DNA from: Gordonia paraffinivorans NBRC 108238
GTDB lineage: Bacteria > Actinomycetota > Actinomycetes > Mycobacteriales > Mycobacteriaceae
DNA: 64,000 bases
NCBI RefSeq assembly: GCF_000344155.1
Contig: NZ_BAOQ01000003.1
Location: forward strand, 62,001-126,000
Reading direction: 5' to 3'
Both the position numbers and the translations under genes were made by a program. Under the pieces are notes generated by a model. That model ran no database searches, was not told the origin of the DNA, and saw nothing but the letters and a program-made list of their open reading frames with translations. Within the stretch, counting starts at the first letter, position 1. The number at the start of each line of letters is the position of its first letter. Shown one piece after another: positions 34,956-42,316 of the stretch.

Positions 34956-35593
34956 TGCTCGAGGTCGCCGAGGCCGCTCCGCTTCTCGGACCGGCGATCC
35001 GGGCGGTCCGCGTCCGCACCGTCGAGGCGGCCGACGCGGCCCGCCTGTGGGCCGGGGACAAGGTGCGAACCGTTCTCGGAGCGGTCATCAGGGAGGTCGT
35101 CGACGTCCTCACCGAGGAGGTCGATCTCACCGATCTCGTCCTGCAGAACGTCGATCTCGAACGGTTGATCGCCGCGGTTCTCGAGGTCATCGACCTCGAT
35201 GCGGTGATCGAGACGGTCGATCTCGATCGCGCTGTCGCACAGGTGGACCTGATGCGGGCCATCGACCTCGTCGACCTGCACGAGGTGATCGGCAAGGTCG
35301 ACCTCGACGAGGTCGCCAAACGCATCGACCTCGATGCGATCGCCGCGCGCATCGACATCGACGCGATCCTCGGCCGGGTGGACCTGGTCGGGCTCGCCGA
35401 GGAGATCATCGACGGCGTCGACCTGCCCGACATCATCCGGGAGGCGAGCACCTCGGTCACCGCCGACGTGATGACCGACGTGCGCAGCAGCAGTGAGCGG
35501 GCCGACGACGCGGTCGCCAACGCGGTCAACCGGTTCCTGCGCCGACGCGGTGCCGGCGCCGACGTGTCCACGCGGGACGGGGTCGACGGATGA
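34886..35593 (+). CDS. Nonapeptide-repeat protein, unknown function
   Basis: 235 residues. Residues 79-186 are eleven tandem copies of a short unit with consensus [VI]-D-[LI]-D-x-[VAI]-[IVA]-x-x, starting at residues 79, 89, 102, 111, 120, 129, 138, 147, 156, 165 and 178; seven successive intervals are exactly nine residues. Examples: VDLHEVIGK, VDLDEVAKR, IDLDAIAAR, IDIDAILGR. The N-terminal 75 residues have amphipathic helices and the tail (SSSERADDAVANAVNRFLRRR) is basic. There is no signal or membrane segment. The stop overlaps the RDD gene start (ATGA), implying translational coupling and a joint job at the membrane. Start choice: GATAAT lies six bases upstream; ATGs at 34853 and 34913 are alternatives. 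Confidence 0.82.
   Translation: MYSTAQPGAMSRLAGESLRFAGVMLEVAEAAPLLGPAIRAVRVRTVEAADAARLWAGDKVRTVLGAVIREVVDVLTEEVDLTDLVLQNVDLERLIAAVLEVIDLDAVIETVDLDRAVAQVDLMRAIDLVDLHEVIGKVDLDEVAKRIDLDAIAARIDIDAILGRVDLVGLAEEIIDGVDLPDIIREASTSVTADVMTDVRSSSERADDAVANAVNRFLRRRGAGADVSTRDGVDG
35120..35443 (+). repeat. Coding array of eleven ~27-bp units
   Basis: Encodes the [VI]DL-type nonapeptides. At DNA level the units share GTCGA(C/T)CTC-like starts but have diverged, so the array is old and selected at protein level rather than a recent minisatellite. Confidence 0.75.
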
Positions 35594-36075
35594 CCGCCGA
35601 GCCGAAGCCGAGACCCGCCGAGCCGCATGCGGTTCACCGCGCGCATGCCGTGCAGGATCGCGACAAGACCGCCGGCATCGTGAGCCGCGGCATCGCGGCC
35701 TTTCTCGACCTGCTGATCGTGTGGATGATCCTCGGTGCATGCTACGCGGGTCTGTCACTGCTGAAGTTCGCCCTGACGGTCAGCGAGTTCCATTTCCTTC
35801 ATGTCGACATCCTGTTCACCACAACGGGTTTCGTGGTCACCTCGGTGCTCTACCTGGCTGCGTGCTGGGGCGTGTCCGGTCGCACGCCGGGCTCGGTGGT
35901 CATGGGCCTGCGGGTGGTCGATTCCACGGGCGGTCGAGTCCGTCCGCTGGTCGCGGTGCTGCGGGCGGTGCTCTGCACGGTCTTCGCGATCGGGCTGGTC
36001 TGGGTCGTGGTCGACCGCCGACGCCGTTCGGTCGCCGACATCCTCCTGCGCACCCGCGTCGTCTACTCCCGCTGA
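35590..36075 (+). CDS. RDD-family membrane protein
   Basis: 161 residues. Polar 25-residue N-terminus, then the RDD fold: first helix with SRGIAAFLDLLIVWMILG (Arg and Asp of the RDD motif), second helix TTTGFVVTSVLYLAACWG, SGRTPGSVVMGLRVVD, and third helix AVLRAVLCTVFAIGLVWVVVDRRRRSVADIL. RDD proteins are small transporters or accessory membrane proteins; some act as Na+/H+ antiporters. Start overlaps the stop of the nonapeptide-repeat gene by four bases. Confidence 0.9.
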   Translation: MTAEPKPRPAEPHAVHRAHAVQDRDKTAGIVSRGIAAFLDLLIVWMILGACYAGLSLLKFALTVSEFHFLHVDILFTTTGFVVTSVLYLAACWGVSGRTPGSVVMGLRVVDSTGGRVRPLVAVLRAVLCTVFAIGLVWVVVDRRRRSVADILLRTRVVYSR

Positions 36076-36115
36076 CCGCCCGGCCCGCTTCGGCGACCAC
36101 CGCGCCGGCGGGCGA

Positions 36116-36121
36116 TACGGT
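36116..36121 (+). promoter_or_regulatory. -10 element TACGGT, leaderless start
   Basis: TACGGT ends six bases before the ATG at 36128. Confidence 0.45.
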
Positions 36122-36127
36122 GGGGGA

Positions 36128-37597
36128 ATGGGTCAACGGGAGCGTCTGACGGCGGTGCGGTTGCGGGACATGCTCGTCGACGACGGGACCTGGGAGTCCT
36201 GGGACACCGTCATCGCCCGTCCGGCCGAGACCTCCGACGGCGAGGACCGGGCCTATGCCGACGACCTCGCACGGGCCAGGCAGCGGGCCGGCACCGACGA
36301 GGCGGTGATCACCGGTGCCGGGATGATCGGCGGGAACCGGGCCGCGATCGTGCTGAGCGAGTTCGGGTTCCTCGGCGGGTCGATCGGCCGGGACGCCGGC
36401 AAGCGCATCGTCGACGCCGTCGTGCGCGCGACCGCCGAGCGGCTGCCGCTGGTCGCCCTGCCGGCATCCGGTGGGACCAGGATGCAGGAGGGCACGGCCG
36501 CGTTCCTGCAGATGGTCGCGATCACCGGTGCCGTCACCGCGCACAAGGCCGCGGGGCTGCCCTACATCGTCTACCTGCGTCACCCGACCACCGGCGGGGT
36601 GTTCGCGTCGTGGGGATCGCTGGGCCACGTGACCTGGGCGCAGCCCGGGGCGCTGGTCGGGTTCCTCGGTCCCCGGGTGTACGAGGGCCTGCACGGCGAG
36701 CCCTTCCCGGACGGCATCCAGACCGCCGAGAACCTCGTGCGCACAACGGTTGTCGACGACGTGGTGGAACCCGCGGAACTCCCCGACCGGCTCGCCGCCG
36801 TGCTGCGCCTGCTCGCTCGGCGGCACGAGATGTCCGGCGGGGAAGCGGACTGCGGACCCGCGTCGGTACCGGTCACCCGCGACGCCGAGGCCTGGGCGAG
36901 CGTTCTCGCCACCCGCGAACCGGGACGTGCAGGGCTGGTCGAGTTCCTCGCCCTGGAGGAGTCCGCCGCGCTGTCCGACGCCGGTCCGCTCCGGTTCTCG
37001 CTGAGCAGTTTCGGCGGCCGCGTCGCGCTGGTGGTCGGATACGACCGCGTCTCCCAGGAGCGGGGAGAACTGCTCGGTCCGCGGCACCTCCGCGAGGCGC
37101 GCCGGGCGATCATGGCGGCCGGCGACCTCGGTATGCCCGTCGTCACGGTGATCGACACGCCGGGCGCGGAGCTGTCCGTGGTGGCCGAGGAAGGCGGCCT
37201 GGCCGCCCAGATCGCCCGCTGCACCGTCGAATTGATCAAGGTGCCGGTCCCGACGGTGTCGATCCTGCTCGGCCAGGGTGCCGGCGGCGCGGCACTGGCG
37301 CTCTTCCCGGCGGACCTGCGGGTGGCCCGGGCCGACGCGTGGCTGTCGCCGCTCCCGCCGGAGGGTGCGAGCCTGATCGTGTACCGCGACCTCGACCACG
37401 CCGCCGAGATGGCCGCGCGCCAGGGGATTCTCGCGCGGCGCCTCGCCGCGCAGCAGGTGGTGGACGTCGTGGTCGACGCCGAGACCGACCGGCAGGCGCT
37501 GGCCGGCCTGCGCGCCGCGGTCGCCCGTTTCCTCGCCACGTCGCCGGAGCCGGACATCCCGGCCCGCGTCCGCGTTCCGGTGGCGGAGGAGCGATGA
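36128..37597 (+). CDS. Fused acetyl/acyl-CoA carboxylase carboxyltransferase (AccD/AccA type)
   Basis: 489 residues, two consecutive crotonase-fold halves. The N-half (RIVDAVVRATAERLPLVALPASGGTRMQEGTAAFLQM) corresponds to the beta carboxyltransferase and the C-half (MPVVTVIDTPGAELSVVAEEGG, LLGQGAGGAALALFPADL) to the alpha part, as in Mycobacterium AccD3-like proteins. It would transfer carboxyl from biotin to acyl-CoA but has no biotin carboxylase gene beside it, so it must use a distant one. It lacks the zinc-ribbon of free-standing AccD. Stop overlaps the Nudix start (ATGA). Confidence 0.85.
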   Translation: MGQRERLTAVRLRDMLVDDGTWESWDTVIARPAETSDGEDRAYADDLARARQRAGTDEAVITGAGMIGGNRAAIVLSEFGFLGGSIGRDAGKRIVDAVVRATAERLPLVALPASGGTRMQEGTAAFLQMVAITGAVTAHKAAGLPYIVYLRHPTTGGVFASWGSLGHVTWAQPGALVGFLGPRVYEGLHGEPFPDGIQTAENLVRTTVVDDVVEPAELPDRLAAVLRLLARRHEMSGGEADCGPASVPVTRDAEAWASVLATREPGRAGLVEFLALEESAALSDAGPLRFSLSSFGGRVALVVGYDRVSQERGELLGPRHLREARRAIMAAGDLGMPVVTVIDTPGAELSVVAEEGGLAAQIARCTVELIKVPVPTVSILLGQGAGGAALALFPADLRVARADAWLSPLPPEGASLIVYRDLDHAAEMAARQGILARRLAAQQVVDVVVDAETDRQALAGLRAAVARFLATSPEPDIPARVRVPVAEER

Positions 37598-38022
37598 CGC
37601 GGCGGATCGTCGCCGTCGGCGCCGTGATCACCGATGAGCATGGACGAATCCTGTTGGTCCAGCGGCGGAATCCGCCGGCGGCGGGAAAGTGGTCGATTCC
37701 GGGCGGCAAGGTCGAACCGGGGGAGTCGCTCGAGGCCGCGGTCGAGCGGGAGATCCTCGAGGAGACCGGACTCCACGTCGAGGTCGGTGAATTGCTGTGG
37801 AGCGTCGACATTCCCGTGACCGGCGTCGGCGCCGCGAACGACGCTGCGGCCGACGACGCGGTGTTCGAGGTGCACGACTTCGCCGCGCGCGTCCGCTCCG
37901 GGACGCTGCGCGCCGGTGACGACGCCGCCGACGCAGGCTGGTTCGGGATCGACGAGATGGCCGGGCTGCCGGTCACCAAAGGGCTGCCGGAGTACCTGCG
38001 CGCGCACGGGCAGGCCGAGTGA
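37594..38022 (+). CDS. Nudix hydrolase (MutT-like)
   Basis: 142 residues. Complete Nudix box: GGKVEPGESLEAAVEREILE followed by ETGL, with the catalytic REILEE core. The N-terminus RRIVAVGAVITDEHGRILLVQR and the WSIPGG approach are typical of MutT/ADP-ribose-type enzymes that hydrolyse nucleoside diphosphate derivatives. Translationally coupled to the carboxyltransferase gene. The substrate cannot be told. Confidence 0.9.
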   Translation: MTRRIVAVGAVITDEHGRILLVQRRNPPAAGKWSIPGGKVEPGESLEAAVEREILEETGLHVEVGELLWSVDIPVTGVGAANDAAADDAVFEVHDFAARVRSGTLRAGDDAADAGWFGIDEMAGLPVTKGLPEYLRAHGQAE

Positions 38023-38080
38023 CCGCGCCGCGGCCGGGCGGGTGGTGGTGCGGCGGGCGCGACGTGTGGATGATGGGGAC

Positions 38081-38707
38081 ATGACCGATCTGCTGCCGCT
38101 GGACCCCGACCAACTCCTCACGACCACACGATCGGTGCGCAAGCGCCTCGACTACGACCGCCCGGTTCCGCTCGAGGTCGTGAAGGAGGCCCTCGAGGTC
38201 GCCCTCCAGGCGCCCACCGGCAGCAACAGCCAGACCTGGCATTGGATCGTCGTCACCGAACCCGAACTCAAGCAGAAGATCGCCGACTACTACGCGCAGT
38301 CCTTCGCCAAGTACTATGCCGGCCAGAAGTTCCGCGACGAGACCGGACGCCGCGTCGCGTCGAGCGCCCAGTACCTCGCCGACACGATGGGGCAGGTCCC
38401 GGTGCTGGTCATCGGGGCCATCTTCACCGGCGGCGAGCTGCCCGCGGGCAATCAGGCCGGAGTGTGGGGGTCGCTGTTGCCCGCGGCGTGGAGTCTCCAG
38501 CTCGCCCTGCGCGCCCGCGGGCTCGGGTCCGCGTGGACGACGCTGCACCTGGCCTACGAGAAAGAGGTCGCCGAGCTCCTGGGCATCCCCCGGGACAAGG
38601 GCATCCACCAGGGCGTCCTGTTGCCGGTGGCCTACACCAAGGGCACCGACTTCAAGCCGGCGCCGCGCAAGCCCCTCGACTCGGTGCTCCACGTCAACGG
38701 CTGGTGA
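38081..38707 (+). CDS. Nitroreductase-family protein
   Basis: 208 residues, FMN-dependent NAD(P)H oxidoreductase fold. TTRSVRKRLDYDRPV (FMN phosphate-binding Arg/Ser), APTGSNSQTWHWIVV, then AAWSLQLALRARGLGSAWTTLH and LGIPRDKGIHQGVLLPVAYTKG. Start at the ATG six bases after GATGAT. The physiological substrate of such enzymes is often unknown; quinones and nitro-aromatics are typical in vitro. It lies between the Nudix and TetR genes. Confidence 0.88.
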   Translation: MTDLLPLDPDQLLTTTRSVRKRLDYDRPVPLEVVKEALEVALQAPTGSNSQTWHWIVVTEPELKQKIADYYAQSFAKYYAGQKFRDETGRRVASSAQYLADTMGQVPVLVIGAIFTGGELPAGNQAGVWGSLLPAAWSLQLALRARGLGSAWTTLHLAYEKEVAELLGIPRDKGIHQGVLLPVAYTKGTDFKPAPRKPLDSVLHVNGW

Positions 38708-38779
38708 GGTTCGGCGGGCGGGGATGCGCGGGCGGTGAGCCGCCGGTCGCGACCACCGGTCGGTAGAGTGCGGATCACC

Positions 38780-39421
38780 ATGTCCGCGACGAGTGACACC
38801 CCCGAGGTGGAGGCGGCCAACGCGCCGCGCCCGCCGACGCGCCGAACCCAGGCGAAGGCCGCGCGCCGCGCCGAGCTGCTGACCGCCGCCGCCCGCCAGA
38901 TGGCCGAGCGCGGGTTCTCCGGGGTGCGGCTGGAGGACATCGGGCGCGCGGTCGGGATCAGCGGACCCGCGATGTACCGGCACTTCTCGTCGAAGTCCGA
39001 ACTGCTCGACGAGATGCTCGTCGACATCAGCCAGCGGCTGCACGACGGGGGCGTCGAGGTCGTCGGACGGGGCGCGCCGCCGGCCGAGACCCTGTTGGCG
39101 CTCATCGGATTCCACATCGACGTGCTGGTCACCAAACCGGACCTGATCGTCGTGCAGGACCGTGACCTGTCATCGACCTCTCCCGAGGCCAACCACCGGG
39201 TGCGCTCGCTGCAGCGACGCTACGTCGAGCGCTGGGTGGACGTGCTGATCGCCGTGTCCGAGCAGGACGGCCGTGCCCTCGACCGCGCCGAGGCGCGGGT
39301 GCGGGTGCACGCCATGTTCGGCCTGCTCAACTCCTCGCCGCGCCTGCCGGAGTACGACGAGGCGGAACTGCGTCGTCTGCTGACCGCGATGGCGCTGGCC
39401 GCGCTGCGGTGCGAGGCCTGA
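38780..39421 (+). CDS. TetR-family regulator
   Basis: 213 residues. HTH domain at about 25-75: RRAELLTAAARQMAERGFSG, then LEDIGRAVGISGPAMYRHFSSKSELL. The ligand domain is of the type seen in regulators of acyl-CoA metabolism. It converges with the acyl-CoA ligase gene across 12 bp. TAGAGT lies ten bases before the chosen ATG. Confidence 0.87.
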   Translation: MSATSDTPEVEAANAPRPPTRRTQAKAARRAELLTAAARQMAERGFSGVRLEDIGRAVGISGPAMYRHFSSKSELLDEMLVDISQRLHDGGVEVVGRGAPPAETLLALIGFHIDVLVTKPDLIVVQDRDLSSTSPEANHRVRSLQRRYVERWVDVLIAVSEQDGRALDRAEARVRVHAMFGLLNSSPRLPEYDEAELRRLLTAMALAALRCEA

Positions 39422-39433
39422 GCCCGACGCGGT

Positions 39434-41077
39434 TCAGCGCAGCTTGCGGCGGAGCAGTTTGCCGGTGGCCGTCCGCGGCAGTGCGTTCACGAGCTCGATC
39501 TCCCGCGGGTACTTGTAGGCGGCCATGCGTTCGCGGCAGTACTCGATGAGCGCGGTCGGGGTGACGTGGGCGCCGGGGCGCAGGGCGACATAGGCCCGCG
39601 TCGACTCGCCGCGATAGTCGTCGGGGATCCCGATCACCGCCGCCTCGACGACGTCCGGATGGGAGTGCAGGACCTGCTCGATCTCGAACGGCCAGATCTT
39701 GTACCCGGACGCGTTGATGAGGTCGTTGCTGCGGTCGATCACGTAGAACCAGCCGTCGGAGTCCATGAACCCGACGTCGCCGGTGCGCATCCGGCCGTCG
39801 CGCAACGCCGAGTCGGGATCGTCCTCCCTGCCCCAGTACCCGGCGGCGATCTGCGGACCGCTGGTGACGATCTCTCCGAAAACCCGCGGGGGAACCGGGT
39901 TTCCGGATTCGTCCACGACCTCGGCCATGGTGTCGGAGACGGGCAGGCCCACCGACAGGGCGCCGGTCTCGGGATCGACCGGGGCCCGGACGCCGGGAGG
40001 CACCATGTGGGTGGGCGAGGAGGACTCGGTCTGTCCGTAGACGTTGTGGATCATGCCGCCGAGCTGCGCCTCCAACCTGTCGGCGACATCCGGGAGCACC
40101 GGTGCGCCGCCGGAGTACCGCAGTCGCAACGACTCGAGCGCCGCCGGTGTCGCGTCGGGGTGGTCGGCGAGCGCGATGTACGCGGTGATGGCCGCCACCG
40201 AGAATGCCGGACGCCAGGTGCGGACGGCGTCGAGGACGAGGCCGGCGTCGAACCGGTGGGTCAGGATGACCGGCGATCGCGCCGAGAACGCGAGCAGCAC
40301 GGAGCCGACGAGGCCGGTGACGTGGAAGACCGGGGACATGCACAGGATCGGCTCGCCTGGCTGCAGGCCCGTCCAGTCGCGATACCCCTGGGCATTGAAC
40401 GCCAGGTTGCGGTGCGTCAGCATGGCGCCCTTCGGCGGGCCGGTCGTCCCGGCGGTCGGGGCGAGCACGGCCACGTCGTCGGGGGCGGGATCGTGGCGGA
40501 CCACCTCGCGCGACCCGCTGCCGATGACCTCGAGCAGGTCGACCGTTCCCGCGGGCCGGGCGCGCCGCACGCCGAACACCCGCTGCGGGTCCTCGTTCCC
40601 GGCGAAGTCGAGCGGGGAGCAGGTGACGACCAGCTCGACCGACGGGGTCGCCTCGACCTCGTCGGCGACCTCCGCGTGCACCTCTTCGAGCAGCAGGAGC
40701 GCACGCGGCGTGAAATCGTCGAGCGCCCTGCGAAATTCGGTGCGCCGGTAGATCGGGCTGATCAGTGCAGCGATGCACCCGGCCTTCCAGGCCGCGAGCA
40801 TTCCGAGGACGATGGCCGGCTCGTTCTGGACGGCGATCCCGACGCGGTCCCCGGGGCGTAGCCCGCGTTCCCGCAGCAGCCGGGCGAGCGCATCGGATGC
40901 GGCGTCGAGGTCTGCCCGGGAGAGGGTCGCCCCGAAGTAGTGGATCGCCGGCTCGTCCGGCCCGGCGGCGACGGCCGCGGCGAACATAGTCAGCGGCGAG
41001 GTGAACTCGGGCTCGAGATGCTCGGACAGCCGGCCGGGGTAGTGTGCCAGCCATGGACGGGAGTCGTAGGCGTTCAT
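39434..41077 (-). CDS. Acyl-CoA ligase (AMP-forming)
   Basis: 547 residues of the acyl-adenylate family; activates a carboxylic acid with ATP and CoA. P-loop A3 is LAPTAGTTGPPKGAML (Ala for the usual Ser), A5 is NVYGQTESSSPTH, A8 is RTGDVGFMDSDGWFYVIDRS, and the catalytic Lys is in PRTATGKLLRRKL. It is a close paralogue of the ligase at 43312: both share AFNAQ-YRDW, IHNVYG and FKxWPxExE segments. The paralogues flank the XRE-TetR regulator gene on opposite strands, so this one is probably under the same control. Substrate unknown. Confidence 0.9.
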   Translation of the reverse strand: MNAYDSRPWLAHYPGRLSEHLEPEFTSPLTMFAAAVAAGPDEPAIHYFGATLSRADLDAASDALARLLRERGLRPGDRVGIAVQNEPAIVLGMLAAWKAGCIAALISPIYRRTEFRRALDDFTPRALLLLEEVHAEVADEVEATPSVELVVTCSPLDFAGNEDPQRVFGVRRARPAGTVDLLEVIGSGSREVVRHDPAPDDVAVLAPTAGTTGPPKGAMLTHRNLAFNAQGYRDWTGLQPGEPILCMSPVFHVTGLVGSVLLAFSARSPVILTHRFDAGLVLDAVRTWRPAFSVAAITAYIALADHPDATPAALESLRLRYSGGAPVLPDVADRLEAQLGGMIHNVYGQTESSSPTHMVPPGVRAPVDPETGALSVGLPVSDTMAEVVDESGNPVPPRVFGEIVTSGPQIAAGYWGREDDPDSALRDGRMRTGDVGFMDSDGWFYVIDRSNDLINASGYKIWPFEIEQVLHSHPDVVEAAVIGIPDDYRGESTRAYVALRPGAHVTPTALIEYCRERMAAYKYPREIELVNALPRTATGKLLRRKLR

Positions 41078-41183
41078 GCGTCGATGCTCATCCGGCGACG
41101 CCCACGCGCCGGGTGCCCTCGGCGCGATGCTGCGACTGATCGTTGTCCACGCCGAAGAGTCTACGAAAACCGAGCGCTACCCA

Positions 41184-41189
41184 TAAGGT
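41184..41189 (+). promoter_or_regulatory. -10 element TAAGGT, leaderless start
   Basis: TAAGGT ends seven bases before the GTG at 41197; supports GTG over the upstream in-frame ATG at 41143. Confidence 0.5.
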
Positions 41190-41196
41190 GTTCAGC

Positions 41197-42036
41197 GTGG
41201 CCGAACAGCCGATGACCGACAGTGGAGCCGCCGTCCGCGAACTGCGCAAGCAGTCGGGCGTGACGCTGCGTGGGTTGGCCGCCGGCATCGGGGTGAGCGT
41301 CGGGACGATGAGCGCGATCGAGAACGGCAAGGTCGGGCTGACCGTCGACCGGCTCCGGGACATCGCGCGCTGCCTCGACGTCCCGGTCTCGCGGCTGCTC
41401 GAGCCGCGTCCGGAGGCCCCGCCGCCGAAGGATCCCGAGCCCACCGACTGGCGGGAGTTCCCGCCGCTCACGCTCGATCCGGTGCTGCAGTCGGCCATCG
41501 AGGTCTTCGAGGAGCTGGGCTATCACGGCGCGACGATGCGACTGATCGCCGCCGGCGCCGACATCAGCGTCGCCGGGATCTACCACCACTACCCGAGCAA
41601 ACAGCATCTGCTGGTCGCGCTGGTCAACCTCGCGCACAGCGATCTGGTCGGACGCCTGGACGCTGCGGCGGCCGGCGCGGAACCGGTGACCGCCTTCGCG
41701 AACATGGTCGAGGCGTTGACGCTCTTCCACGTCGAACGCCGGCCGCTCGCGCTGGTGCTCGCGACCGAGTTGCGTCGCCTCGAGGAACCGAACCGGTCGC
41801 TCCTCAAGGCGTCGATGGCCCAGATCGAACAGCGCCTGCTCGACACCGCGCGAAAGGCCGCCGAGCAGGGCGCCTTCCGCGACGGCGACCTGTCGACGGC
41901 GACGCGCGCCATCGTCACGATGTGCCTGGCGGTGCCCACCTGGCTCGACGACGTCGACCGTGCGGAGGGCCGCCGGCTCGCGCGGGAGTACGCGGGCCTG
42001 GCGCTCGACATGGTGGGTGCCGCCGCGCAGCGGTAG
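41197..42036 (+). CDS. Double-headed regulator: XRE HTH fused to TetR
   Basis: 279 residues, GTG start. Residues about 12-67 form a Cro/CI (XRE) helix-turn-helix (VRELRKQSGVTLRGLAAGIG, VSVGTMSAIENGKVGL). After a Pro-rich linker, residues about 94-140 form a TetR DNA-binding domain (AIEVFEELGYHGATMRLIAA, then DISVAGIYHHYPSKQHLL) and the rest a TetR ligand-binding domain. Such fusions occur in actinobacterial regulators of acyl-CoA and aromatic catabolism. It lies between two paralogous acyl-CoA ligases and directly upstream of the cyclase operon, whose spacer carries several dyads. Confidence 0.88.
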   Translation: MAEQPMTDSGAAVRELRKQSGVTLRGLAAGIGVSVGTMSAIENGKVGLTVDRLRDIARCLDVPVSRLLEPRPEAPPPKDPEPTDWREFPPLTLDPVLQSAIEVFEELGYHGATMRLIAAGADISVAGIYHHYPSKQHLLVALVNLAHSDLVGRLDAAAAGAEPVTAFANMVEALTLFHVERRPLALVLATELRRLEEPNRSLLKASMAQIEQRLLDTARKAAEQGAFRDGDLSTATRAIVTMCLAVPTWLDDVDRAEGRRLAREYAGLALDMVGAAAQR

Positions 42037-42084
42037 CGCTGCATTTCGGTATCTGCGGCGGGTCGTGAGCACGCCGTTCAGTAG

Positions 42085-42103
42085 TGTTCAGCCATCCTGA
42101 ACA
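42085..42103. promoter_or_regulatory. Inverted repeat TGTTCAG-N5-CTGAACA
   Basis: Perfect 7-bp arms around CCATC; more GTTCAG half-sites occur at 42076-42081, 42233-42238 and 42245-42250, so the cyclase promoter region has a family of TGTTCAG-type sites. Confidence 0.5.
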
Positions 42104-42168
42104 TCGTCGATGGCCTGCGGATTCTTGCGCCTTCCCGACAAACATTGGGACATAGCCGATTTCGGCAC

Positions 42169-42197
42169 TTGACGACTTCGCGTCGGGGTGCGATGCT
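42169..42197 (+). promoter_or_regulatory. Candidate promoter TTGACG-N17-GATGCT for cyclase operon
   Basis: TTGACG (42169-42174) and GATGCT (42192-42197) with a 17-bp spacer. The predicted start falls about seven bases further, immediately upstream of the CCGAGCG palindrome. Confidence 0.4.
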
Positions 42198-42213
42198 CGT
42201 CACAATGAACACA

Positions 42214-42229
42214 CCGAGCGAGCGCTCGG
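42214..42229. promoter_or_regulatory. Perfect palindrome CCGAGCG-AG-CGCTCGG, candidate TetR-type operator
   Basis: 16-bp dyad, just downstream of the predicted promoter, nested inside a wider TGAAC...GTTCA dyad (42206-42237). CCGAGCG/CGCTCGG half-sites are common for TetR operators. Confidence 0.45.
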
Positions 42230-42316
42230 ACAGTTCAGTGAGATGTTCAGTCCATCAGGTCGAGTCCTCGGCCCGGTCGTCCGCCGCCGGTCGTGGGATG
42301 AATCAAAGGAGATGAG

